A DNA stretch of 49,043 nucleotides from Robiginitomaculum sp. (GCA_023301505.1 JALZUP010000053.1:1-49043); one strand, 5' to 3'; counted from the first letter of the stretch, positions 15,661 through 21,447 are shown. The notes: a model not told the origin generated them from the sequence alone. Numbers and translations are program-made.

Positions 15661-15830
15661 GTCCTAAGTGCTTGCACCGCAGCTACTTAGGACAAAAATG
15701 GCTCTAAAAAATAATCGTCCTAAGTGCTTGCGGCGCAGGTACTTAGGACTCGAGTTTCGTTCTTTGAGTGTCCACTAAGGGTATGACAAAATGTCGGGAC
15801 CTAAGTGCTTGCGGCGCAGGCACTTAGAAC
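15661..15830. repeat. Three copies of a 33-nt hairpin
   Basis: Copies at 15661-15693, 15717-15749 and 15798-15830. Each has left arm CCTAAGTGCTTGC, a 3-nt loop (ACC or GGC) and a right arm GCAGNNACTTAG. As plus-strand RNA up to 14 pairs form; the changes between copies keep pairing through G-U or G-C only in the plus-strand reading (right-arm T in copies 1-2, C in copy 3, opposite G). Copy 1 keeps one C-C mismatch. None is followed by a T-run, so they are not simple terminators. Confidence 0.75.
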
Positions 15831-15880
15831 TTTCAAATTCTTTTAGGACTTTACCGGTGACAAAACGTCATGACGTCGCC

Positions 15881-15971
15881 ATCACTTTGATCACGTATCA
15901 CTTTGAATGCGTCATCACTTTGATCGCCATCACTTTGATCACGTATCACTTTGAGCGCGTCATCACTTTGA
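15881..15971. repeat. Six iterons ATCACTTTGA
   Basis: Exact copies start at 15881, 15897, 15914, 15929, 15945 and 15962, so the period is 15-17 bp, averaging 16. Spacers are short (5-7 bp), some themselves repeated (TCACGT, GCGC). Regular direct repeats like these bind initiator or regulator proteins in many replicons. They are too short and too close to be a CRISPR array. Confidence 0.85.
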
Positions 15972-15985
15972 TCCCATGTTAGAAT

Positions 15986-16105
15986 GGGAGGTCTAGGTAG
16001 TCTAGGTAGTCTAGGTAGTCTAGGTAGACTGGGAGGTATGGGAGGTTTACCGGCCTCAATGTTAGAATAGGAGGTTTAGGAGGTTTAGGAGGTTTAGGAG
16101 GTCTT
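15986..16105. repeat. Tandem 9-bp arrays, opposite orientation to the 14.1-15.6 kb array
   Basis: Four exact TCTAGGTAG copies (15992-16027) are followed by GGAGGTTTA at 16041, and then three exact tandem GGAGGTTTA copies (16070-16096) plus one variant. Read on the minus strand these are CTACCTAGA and TAAACCTCC, the same unit family seen on the plus strand at 14.1-15.6 kb. TTAGAAT(G/A)GGAGGT occurs at both array borders (15979 and 16063). Confidence 0.85.
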
Positions 16106-16120
16106 GAGAAATTTTTTCTA

Positions 16121-16159
16121 AAATAAAGGCCCTGATAGGCAATCCTGCAAAAGGCCTTT
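16121..16159 (-). terminator. Intrinsic terminator after the 16231-16566 gene
   Basis: Minus-strand AAAGGCC (16159-16153) pairs with GGCCTTT (16131-16125) around a 21-nt loop and is followed by TTTATTTT. It would end the transcript coming from the sigma-like operon and separate it from the repeat region. Confidence 0.6.
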
Positions 16160-16230
16160 AGGAGGTTTGAATTGTCAAAGATCATTCACTACTATTCATA
16201 GCAGTAAGCTACAGGAATCCCTGCAACATT

Positions 16231-16566
16231 CTAGGCAAACTCTCCGACAATTATGTCGAACGCTCCCGCCACTCCTGGAGCAAACTGATTCACTCCGTTT
16301 GCTGTTCTTAGGTAGCCACTTCCTACTTTGGTGTCAACCCAGCGGAACCCGTTTTCCTGAACAATCCGGTAGACAAGCCGCCAATATCTTGCAGCAATCT
16401 TCCGGCCGCTTTCATGGAGATTTATGTCAACAAACCTGTCCATTTCTGCGCGCAGACTAAGTGCGTTTTCAATCAACAGGGCCCCGGGTGCTTTAAAAGG
16501 CGGCCCCTCTGCAAGCGGCTCACCACTATCACTCATCGTTTGCTGAACCGTATCGCTATCACTCAT
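16231..16566 (-). CDS. Unknown protein downstream of the sigma-like gene
   Basis: 111 residues from ATG 16566, which overlaps the stop of the sigma-like gene (ATGAGTGA). The N-terminus is acidic and Ser/Thr-rich with a repeated MSDS; the rest is a compact fold with a Trp-Arg helix (ARYWRLVYRIVQENG). A longer frame to 16671 would lie inside the sigma gene. No family recognised. Ends just before a terminator and the origin-like region, so it is the last gene of its operon. Confidence 0.65.
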   Translation of the reverse strand: MSDSDTVQQTMSDSGEPLAEGPPFKAPGALLIENALSLRAEMDRFVDINLHESGRKIAARYWRLVYRIVQENGFRWVDTKVGSGYLRTANGVNQFAPGVAGAFDIIVGEFA

Positions 16567-17269
16567 CGTTTGTAGACTCACGTATCTTGTCCTCTGCTGA
16601 CTTACGGATTGCTGAGATTGTATTCGGGTGGCAGTTGTATATCTGAGCGATGAATGCTCGTGTCTGTCCAAGCCAATACATACGGTGTAACACGTCGGCT
16701 TCCTCGGCGCTGCAATACTCTAGATACTCTGCTGCATCTCTGCAAGGATCTTGATGGCGTGCCACGTCGAACGTTTCTTCGAGTTGGACTGATGTTACTT
16801 TCAGCCCAGTACCCTCTTTGCCTCTGTTGTAGTCGAGGTTTAAGGTTGGGTTCTGCACCTTCCTTCTCATCTGGTCGCCGCAGAAGTATCTGAACTTCCA
16901 CACGATCCAGAATTCTAGCGCTTCTCTGTAGTAGTCTTGAGGTTCAGAGCTGCTTACAGCGTCGAGCCTTGTGATATACTGAGAGATCTGCGCAGCTGTC
17001 CACTCATCGGGGAGCTCTGCAACATCTAAGGTTACTGGCTTCTTGACTTTGATGTGCGCTGGAGTGCTCTCAATGTCAAATGAGGCTATCCAACGCTCGA
17101 CGAAGCCGAATGCGAAGGCCTCGTTGACCAAATCGAAGGCCTCGAGGTGTCCGAGGGCGCGGCGATCAATCTGCTTCTTGGCCACCTTCGCCAGCTTTGC
17201 GTTTAGTGCGGTGTACAATGATTCGATAGTAGCACTTTCGACACCCTTCGAATTCTTTTCCAGCAACAT
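16559..17269 (-). CDS. Sigma-70-like transcription factor (second copy)
   Basis: 236 residues. The C-terminal part is a region-4-like helix-turn-helix (SAEEADVLHRMYWLGQTRAF then IAQIYNCHPNTISAIRKSA, about 185-228). An N-terminal helical segment (LEAFDLVNEAFAFGFVERW, about 42-60) and RYFCGDQMRRKVQNP resemble region-2 elements, though the middle (about 65-115) is unusual. It should recruit RNA polymerase or act as an anti-sigma-type partner. The start at ATG 17269 overlaps the zinc-finger gene by 104 nt and has no clear ribosome site, so the true start may be later (a TTG near 17220). Confidence 0.62.
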   Translation of the reverse strand: MLLEKNSKGVESATIESLYTALNAKLAKVAKKQIDRRALGHLEAFDLVNEAFAFGFVERWIASFDIESTPAHIKVKKPVTLDVAELPDEWTAAQISQYITRLDAVSSSEPQDYYREALEFWIVWKFRYFCGDQMRRKVQNPTLNLDYNRGKEGTGLKVTSVQLEETFDVARHQDPCRDAAEYLEYCSAEEADVLHRMYWLGQTRAFIAQIYNCHPNTISAIRKSAEDKIRESTNDE

Positions 17270-17468
17270 TTTTTACAACCCAACTTCTTGAGGACAAAAT
17301 GACCTTACCACAATGCAAACATGTTCGGTCTTCAGGTAACACTTTCCGCCTTGCTTCTTTTCTACGTTCAGAGCGAGGTCTTCCGCTTCGACGTGGTTTG
17401 GCATTACTGAGAGCATCAATAGCTCGCTTCAGTATGTCAAACTCATTGAGTGGCTTACCTTTAGCCAT
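17166..17468 (-). CDS. Basic zinc-finger protein
   Basis: 100 residues from ATG 17468 (AGGTGA 8 nt upstream). The first half is very basic (KPRRSGRPRSERRKEARRK) and the second carries TCLHCGK and, 20 residues later, GCRKCY, a four-Cys zinc site. A DNA- or RNA-binding role, perhaps a regulator, is likely. It overlaps the upstream gene by 8 nt and the sigma-like gene by 104 nt; both are kept because the second Cys pair lies in the shared part. Confidence 0.62.
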   Translation of the reverse strand: MAKGKPLNEFDILKRAIDALSNAKPRRSGRPRSERRKEARRKVLPEDRTCLHCGKVILSSRSWVVKNVAGKEFEGCRKCYYRIIVHRTKRKAGEGGQEAD

Positions 17469-17769
17469 TAGCAATCACCTGCTTTCCTTCACGTTCATTA
17501 ATGAACAGCTCACACTCTGCAAACGTTCCAACCTTCAGCACAAGAGACTCAATGGCACTATCACCAAACAGCGAGCTCTTTATAGACTCGAATGCTTCAA
17601 CTTTCCAGGTGTCTTCTGTCATTTGAATGGTTACAAGGAAACGATCTCCTGCAAGACGTGTGATAGCATGCACGTTAACGATCAGCTCCTCTAATCGAGC
17701 TACACTACAGGTTCGACTTCTCAACATCACTGCAACAAAGGATAGTGCGTCAGTAGTGTCGTTCTTCAT
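17461..17769 (-). CDS. Unknown small alpha/beta protein, first gene after promoter
   Basis: 102 residues from ATG 17769, with GGAG 6 nt upstream. Mixed alpha/beta pattern (RLEELIVNVHAITRLAG then DRFLVTIQMTEDTWKVEAF). No known domain. It lies about 40 nt downstream of the -10 box of a well-formed promoter and so opens the operon that includes the zinc-finger and sigma-like proteins; likely expressed early. Confidence 0.62.
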   Translation of the reverse strand: MKNDTTDALSFVAVMLRSRTCSVARLEELIVNVHAITRLAGDRFLVTIQMTEDTWKVEAFESIKSSLFGDSAIESLVLKVGTFAECELFINEREGKQVIANG

Positions 17770-17812
17770 ATTAAACTCCAAGTTAGTTAGTGTCATCATT
17801 AGTTATACATAC

Positions 17813-17850
17813 ATTCTACCAAACCAGTATTCACACGTAAATGCCAAACC
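17813..17850 (-). promoter_or_regulatory. Phage promoter A
   Basis: Minus-strand TTTACG (17841-17836), 17-nt spacer, then TAGAAT (17818-17813) with TGG just before it (extended -10). Directly upstream is GGTTTGGCA. The same layout and box recur at 25145-25182, which makes both far more credible. It drives the 17.77-16.2 kb operon. Confidence 0.75.
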
Positions 17851-17926
17851 AGCTCAATACAACATTATTTTCAAAGTTACAATCGAATACCTACACGTAC
17901 TCATTCGGTCTATGCGATAGCGGCAT

Positions 17927-18196
17927 AGCATAACTGACCGGCGTGCCGCATTCTCCAGAAACCCTATATGGGAATAAAAACTCTACTGATCCTATATATT
18001 ATTATTATTATTTCTCTAAAAGGCCTATAATATTAATATAATTGCAGCATAGGTGCTGTAGAAGTTTACAGGAACGTGTATGAATTTAGTGTGTATACGT
18101 ACGAGATATGTAAACTGGTCAGTTATGTTATAATCTTATAAGTTTTCAATCCTATATAGGGTTTCTGGAGAATGCGACACGCCGGTCAGTTATGCT
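17927..18196. repeat. Near-perfect 47-bp inverted repeat around a 176-bp AT-rich core
   Basis: Arms at 17927-17973 and 18150-18196 match at 45 of 47 positions when one is inverted. Each arm carries GGAGAATG followed by CGGTCAGTTATG, reading outward. The core has no gene; it contains a third copy of the 12-mer family (TGGTCAGTTATG at 18116-18127), a GTTTAC/GTAAAC pair and strongly AT-rich runs. The whole 17770-18215 stretch is gene-free. Possibilities include a MITE-like element, a cruciform regulatory site, or an RNase III target if transcribed through. Confidence 0.85.
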
Positions 18197-18215
18197 ACCA
18201 GTGCTTCGCACGTTA

Positions 18216-18644
18216 TTAACCACGTTGTGCAACTCCTCCAATGTTCTTAATGACGTCGTCAAGTATCCAACGTCCAATCTCCTCTCCAGCGCTCTCACAT
18301 AAACATTGCAGTTCTTCCAGGCTTTTGCAATCAGCAGTGTCTATCGCGCTACACACTTCGCCATACGACCTGACCACTCTCCGGACCACCTGACGATCAT
18401 ACTTGACTCGTGCAATGTTCATCTTGGGTAGATAGGGATTCGCTTCACATTCATACAGCTCAACCACTTTATCAGCAGCCAGCTTCGAGTAGGCCACCTT
18501 CAGCTGCTCATGTTGTCGCATGTTGTGAGCGTATTGACTAACTTCTCGTTGACGAATGCGGGCCAAGTTTCGGGCATCCTCGTCACGGCGTCGTTGCTCG
18601 ATCAATGGCAAGTTGACTCGCACTTTGTTTGATCTAACTCTCAT
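18216..18644 (-). CDS. Basic helical unknown protein
   Basis: 142 residues, N-terminus very basic (MRVRSNKVRVNL then EQRRRDEDARNLARIRQRE), middle helical, and a C-terminal acidic half (SLEELQCLCESAGEEIGRWI). It overlaps the upstream gene by 11 nt. It ends just before the 47-bp inverted repeat. RNA or DNA binding is plausible from the basic helix; no family recognised. Confidence 0.6.
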   Translation of the reverse strand: MRVRSNKVRVNLPLIEQRRRDEDARNLARIRQREVSQYAHNMRQHEQLKVAYSKLAADKVVELYECEANPYLPKMNIARVKYDRQVVRRVVRSYGEVCSAIDTADCKSLEELQCLCESAGEEIGRWILDDVIKNIGGVAQRG

Positions 18645-18930
18645 GAGCTTTAATCTCCTGTTCTAATTTTAACCACTTTGCAGTGTCTGAGGTTCGATGA
18701 TACACAACATCGAAAGGTAAGCCAGTCTTCTTGTGGGCTGCTTTAATTAGGGCTCTGTGGTGTTCACGTCCCTCAGCCACGAAGTAGAATGTAGTCACTC
18801 TCATCTTCACACTCAACTCCGGCCAGTCAGCGGTGTGAGTTAGACCTTGACTAACCAGTTTCAGCACTAGTTTGTGCATAGTAGTGCGAGCCTCGAATGC
18901 ATCAGGGTACACCTTAACTATAACCTTCAT
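18634..18930 (-). CDS. Unknown protein, paralogue of the next gene upstream
   Basis: 98 residues. Starts MKVIVKVYPDAFEARTTMHK, closely matching the start of the adjacent 18927-19274 product (MKVVLRVYQNPNEAQRAWK); both go on with a strand (TTFYFVAEG versus TRTYYVSES) and a closing Trp motif (AKWLKLEQE versus GSWVRLQQS). They are tandem duplicates. This copy lacks the C-terminal hydrophobic tail of the other. ATGA-coupled. Function unknown. Confidence 0.66.
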   Translation of the reverse strand: MKVIVKVYPDAFEARTTMHKLVLKLVSQGLTHTADWPELSVKMRVTTFYFVAEGREHHRALIKAAHKKTGLPFDVVYHRTSDTAKWLKLEQEIKAHES

Positions 18931-19274
18931 AGTAAGAGACCTAAGGCTAAGCCAATGACCAGTGATAGTACAACAGTACGCAAAGCTGAGTCAGTAGGAG
19001 GCAACTTAGGTGCTAGTGACTGCTGCAGTCTCACCCACGACCCTGATACAGTCCCTCTGCTGTAGATGATGGAATCTACATTGATCCCATAGAATCTACT
19101 TGCATGGACGCTCTCACTAACATAGTAAGTCCGAGTGTCTGTCACTTCAGTGACACGATCAGTATTACTGATTAGATAATTAACTCCGGGAGTGCTGCGC
19201 AGATCAGCTACTGCCAACTTCCAAGCTCTCTGCGCTTCATTAGGGTTTTGGTATACTCTCAACACAACCTTCAT
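18927..19274 (-). CDS. Unknown protein with C-terminal membrane anchor
   Basis: 115 residues from ATG 19274 (AGGAG 6 nt upstream; an earlier in-frame start lacks this). The soluble part is paralogous to the 18634-18930 product. The last 20 residues (ALRTVVLSLVIGLALGLLL) form a tail anchor, so this copy would sit on the membrane while its partner is soluble. The pair may form a membrane-linked complex (inference). Confidence 0.66.
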   Translation of the reverse strand: MKVVLRVYQNPNEAQRAWKLAVADLRSTPGVNYLISNTDRVTEVTDTRTYYVSESVHASRFYGINVDSIIYSRGTVSGSWVRLQQSLAPKLPPTDSALRTVVLSLVIGLALGLLL

Positions 19275-19275
19275 C

Positions 19276-19347
19276 TCAACTCCTAGCAAAGTAGATTAAG
19301 CCCGCTACGATTAGCAGGCACATAGTAACTCCGAATGCTTCAGGCAA
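19276..19347 (-). CDS. 23-residue hydrophobic peptide (possible)
   Basis: TTG at 19347 overlaps the end of the upstream gene and is preceded by GAGGTAAC; the stop is 1 nt before the next ATG. The peptide (MPEAFGVTMCLLIVAGLIYF then ARS) is one membrane span. It exactly fills the gap between two genes, which supports it, but its size makes chance possible. Confidence 0.42.
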   Translation of the reverse strand: MPEAFGVTMCLLIVAGLIYFARS

Positions 19348-19681
19348 AGTTACCTCGTTTGACTTGGTCCTTGATTAGTGTATACTCCACACGAGGGCCT
19401 GAGGGCATTTCTAAGCGCTTAGGCTTAGAGTAAGTGTTGAAGGCGTAGTAGCATATTGCGAATGTGTAGCAAGCACGTGTGTACTCAACACGCACGGACT
19501 TCTCACCAACAGCGCGCAACCAGATAGAGCGCAACTTACTTAGAGGCCACTGCTTCATGAACGACGTAAACGATCGACGTTCGTGTTCCTGTATAAACTC
19601 ATACCAATTAGAAGCTTGCAGGAACTCAGCTTCTGTTATCAGGTCTTGAGCTAATCCTTTTTTCAGTGTCTTACGCATCAT
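19340..19681 (-). CDS. Unknown basic protein
   Basis: 113 residues from ATG 19681 (ATGATG; GGAG 9 nt upstream), overlapping the previous gene by 11 nt. Arg/Lys- and aromatic-rich (FIQEHERRSFTSFMKQWPL, RACYTFAICYYAFNTYSKP). The aromatic stretch may be buried or membrane-associated. No family recognised. Confidence 0.6.
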   Translation of the reverse strand: MMRKTLKKGLAQDLITEAEFLQASNWYEFIQEHERRSFTSFMKQWPLSKLRSIWLRAVGEKSVRVEYTRACYTFAICYYAFNTYSKPKRLEMPSGPRVEYTLIKDQVKRGNFA

Positions 19682-20168
19682 CAGAGTCGTCTCCAAATGC
19701 TATGTTGCTGGCTGCTAGGTATTCAGGTGACACCTTCTTAACAGTAGTGGTTCGTAGGTCAATGCCAACAGTTCTACCTGCAAAGTCAACCAAGAGGAAT
19801 GGCCAGTCTTTAGCTTTCACTTCACCAGCCATACCGCTGAAAGTAGACTCAGGGTACATACTGTTAGCTATACAAACGACTCCATCACCGGTTACTATCT
19901 CATTAGGGTATCTTGATGGTACTGCTTCTGCTTCGACTTCGACTTCGACTTCCAATACAATGTCAAAGGCACGATTGTGTTTGTTTGTGCTTGTGCCGTC
20001 GCTGTTGTACAGCTGAGTTACTTCTTGGCCGATGGCAGTAGTTAGTAGGCCCACGCTGAGTGAACTACTAAATATAGTACTGGTGTTGCCGACGTCAACA
20101 ATACGAACCTTCCAACCATTGGCGGTCGTATACGTTGAACCTACCTTAAGTGTAATGTTTGAATCCAT
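19671..20168 (-). CDS. Unknown beta-rich protein with Glu-Val repeat
   Basis: 165 residues with a small-barrel look: KVGSTYTTANGWKVRIVDVG at the start resembles short SH3- or KOW-like surface-binding folds. A low-complexity segment DIVLEVEVEVEAEAVPSR (about 70-87) comes from a short GACTTC hexamer repeat at 19937-19956. Acidic C-terminus (GDDSDDA). Function unknown. It follows a 127-residue coiled-coil gene by 16 nt. Confidence 0.6.
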   Translation of the reverse strand: MDSNITLKVGSTYTTANGWKVRIVDVGNTSTIFSSSLSVGLLTTAIGQEVTQLYNSDGTSTNKHNRAFDIVLEVEVEVEAEAVPSRYPNEIVTGDGVVCIANSMYPESTFSGMAGEVKAKDWPFLLVDFAGRTVGIDLRTTTVKKVSPEYLAASNIAFGDDSDDA

Positions 20169-20183
20169 GAGGGTCCCTAAGGG

Positions 20184-20567
20184 TTATTGAAAGATGACAG
20201 TCTGCGGGTGGTCCGCAGCTTCAGGCTGTCTTGCTAACTCAGCATCTTTCTTAATGCTGATAGCGGCGAGAGATTGAGCTACTCGCTTGAGAGCACGAAT
20301 CTTGACAGAGTTATCTTCAAGCTTGATTTGCTTGTTGATGGAAGCAAGCTCATCACGCGTAGCATCATGCGTTTCGTGCATGGTATCAATACGACGTTGG
20401 TTTGCTAGAATGCGAGATTGAATGACTTCAATCTGCTGCTGGTCATGGGCAATGCTACGTTCTAACATTGCAGGGTTCGAGATATCAGAGCGCAGAGTGC
20501 GCAAGCTCATCTTGACAATCTCACGACGACTCTTGAGACGACGTAACTTAGAAGGGTCCGCAGACAT
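20184..20567 (-). CDS. Coiled-coil protein, unknown
   Basis: 127 residues from ATG 20567 (AAAGGA 7 nt upstream); a frame reaching 20627 would run into the tRNA-like element and is rejected. Almost entirely helical with heptads (LRRLKSRREIVKMSLRTLRS, then AHDQQQIEVIQSRILANQRR). Basic at the start. A scaffold-like or DNA-binding coiled coil; nothing more specific can be said. Confidence 0.62.
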   Translation of the reverse strand: MSADPSKLRRLKSRREIVKMSLRTLRSDISNPAMLERSIAHDQQQIEVIQSRILANQRRIDTMHETHDATRDELASINKQIKLEDNSVKIRALKRVAQSLAAISIKKDAELARQPEAADHPQTVIFQ

Positions 20568-20600
20568 GTTCAATCCTTTGGCAAATGTAATAATAATAAG

Positions 20601-20677
20601 ACAAGCAACATAAAGGAATCGAACCAATCATCTCTCACTAAGTGAGTGCATCCACCGTGGCTGCTGCTGTTACTTGT
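20601..20677 (-). tRNA. tRNA-like element with shortened anticodon arm
   Basis: A 9-bp closing stem (ACAAGTAAC at 20677-20669 with GTTGCTTGT at 20609-20601, one G-U) encloses a D-arm (GCA/TGC with GG in the loop), a CTCAC/GTGAG stem with only a 3-nt loop (TTA), and a T-arm with the canonical GGTTCGATTCC. Length 77 nt is tRNA-like, but the anticodon loop is missing unless the stem is opened to 3 bp, and the T-stem has two mismatches. Probably degenerate or a mimic. Confidence 0.38.
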
Positions 20678-20678
20678 C

Positions 20679-20758
20679 TGTGAGACATTAACCTATCTCA
20701 CATGTAGAGCCAACTCAAGATAAAGTGGAGGCTCTAAGGTTGTACTTCAAGAGTACAA
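20679..20758 (-). other. Three consecutive hairpins between tRNA and tRNA-like element
   Basis: Perfect inverted repeats at 20679-20702 (TGTGAGA/TCTCACA), 20706-20735 (AGAGCC/GGCTCT) and 20740-20758 (TTGTACT/AGTACAA) fill the gap. None has a T-run on the minus strand. They look like processing structures of a stable-RNA transcript rather than terminators. Confidence 0.55.
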
Positions 20759-20759
20759 G

Positions 20760-20833
20760 TCGCAGAGGTGGGAATCGAACCCACAATAGTACGGTTATAA
20801 GGCCGTATGAGGAACCAGTAACTCAACTCCGCA
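20760..20833 (-). tRNA. tRNA, probably tRNA-Ile(UAU), with 8-nt anticodon loop
   Basis: 74-nt cloverleaf: acceptor TGCGGAG/CTCTGCG (two G-U), D-arm GAG/CTC with GG in the loop, anticodon stem TACGG/CCGTA, T-arm GTGGG/CCCAC with loop TTCGATT, discriminator A, no encoded CCA. The anticodon loop is CCTTATAA, one base longer than normal; counted from its 3' side it reads UAU with U33 kept, so AUA-decoding isoleucine is likely. An 8-nt loop can also allow 4-base decoding. It starts inside the T-run of a terminator. Confidence 0.75.
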
Positions 20834-20863
20834 AAAACTCGACGCTGTATTGCAAGCGCCGAG
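20833..20863 (-). terminator. Intrinsic terminator after the 20920-21447 gene
   Basis: Minus-strand CTCGGCGCT pairs with AGCGTCGAG (9 bp, one G-U) around 8 nt and is followed by TTTTT, which leads straight into the tRNA 5' end. Some read-through or processing must supply the tRNA. Confidence 0.72.
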
Positions 20864-20919
20864 TAGTGTTTTATAAGTCTAAGGTACATAAACCTTAAAC
20901 TCATATAGTAAGCCGTCGC

Positions 20920-21447
20920 TTACTCCGCGGAATCGTTGTCAGAGGCTTGAGCCAAGATGGCTTCGACGTCGATGTCTTGGCCAGCAAGATCCGCCTTGAG
21001 CTTTTCGAACTGCTTGCGCACTTTCATAAGCTTTTCAGCGGCCTTACGTTCTTCAGCTGAACCGAACTGTCGGATCAGAGCAGCTTCGTCGCGGTAGTCC
21101 TTGGCTTTCGCTTCGTAGATGCCGGCTCGCCACTCCAACCAAATCGTTTCGTCTTCGAAGTCTTTGCGAATCAAAGGCTTGTGGTCGCCGAGGTTGAAGT
21201 CTTCAGGCATTTCAGTCAACTTTTGAGGGTTGCCGTCGGCGTCACGAAGCAAAGGGTGCTTGACTTGCTTGCGCTTTTGCTTCTTCTTTTCGGCGTCACC
21301 CTCAGCGGCTGATGCAACAGCGTTTGCAGTGGCGGTTGCGGCGTCGGTGCTTGTCGTGGTGTCAGTATTATTGTCAGTGTTTTCAACATTGACGTCAGTG
21401 ACGACAGGTTCCGAAGCAGGTGCGTTTGGTGAGGATCCGAGTCCCAT
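20920..21447 (-). CDS. Acidic helical protein, unknown
   Basis: 175 residues, encoded by DNA GC-richer than its flanks. N-terminal 60 are disordered (Thr/Asn/Asp/Ala-rich), then a basic patch (EKKKQKRKQVKHPLL) and a helical C-terminal half (FGSAEERKAAEKLMKVRKQF). GGAG lies 6-7 nt before ATG 21447. The gene stands alone with a long AT-rich upstream region and a strong terminator, so it is a single-gene transcript, perhaps highly expressed. It looks like a DNA-binding or scaffold-like protein. Confidence 0.62.
   Translation of the reverse strand: MGLGSSPNAPASEPVVTDVNVENTDNNTDTTTSTDAATATANAVASAAEGDAEKKKQKRKQVKHPLLRDADGNPQKLTEMPEDFNLGDHKPLIRKDFEDETIWLEWRAGIYEAKAKDYRDEAALIRQFGSAEERKAAEKLMKVRKQFEKLKADLAGQDIDVEAILAQASDNDSAE

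Larger units (their letters stand above)
15509..16230. other. Non-coding repeat-rich region, candidate replication origin or control region
   Basis: About 720 bp without a gene on either strand. In order: tail of the 9-bp array (CTACTTAA copies, 15520-15580), an AT-rich stretch, three copies of a 33-nt hairpin (15661-15830), a GACAAAA(T/C)GTC pair (15785-15795, 15859-15869), six ATCACTTTGA iterons at 15-17 bp spacing (15881-15971), then inverted-orientation 9-bp arrays (15986-16105) and a terminator. Iterons, AT-rich DNA, hairpins and a strand switch of a repeat are hallmarks of phage and plasmid origins. No experiment or homology supports this beyond the pattern. Confidence 0.6.

Noticed and set aside
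15661-15830. Three hairpins as intrinsic terminators
   Set aside because: No T-run follows on either strand.
15881-15971. CRISPR array
   Set aside because: Repeats of 10 bp with 5-7 bp spacers are far too short; iterons fit better.
17800-18215. Classical insertion sequence
   Set aside because: The 176-bp core cannot encode a transposase and no target duplication is visible.
20568-20627. N-terminal extension of the coiled-coil gene (hydrophobic start)
   Set aside because: Runs into the T-arm of the tRNA-like element, and ATG 20567 has a good ribosome site.
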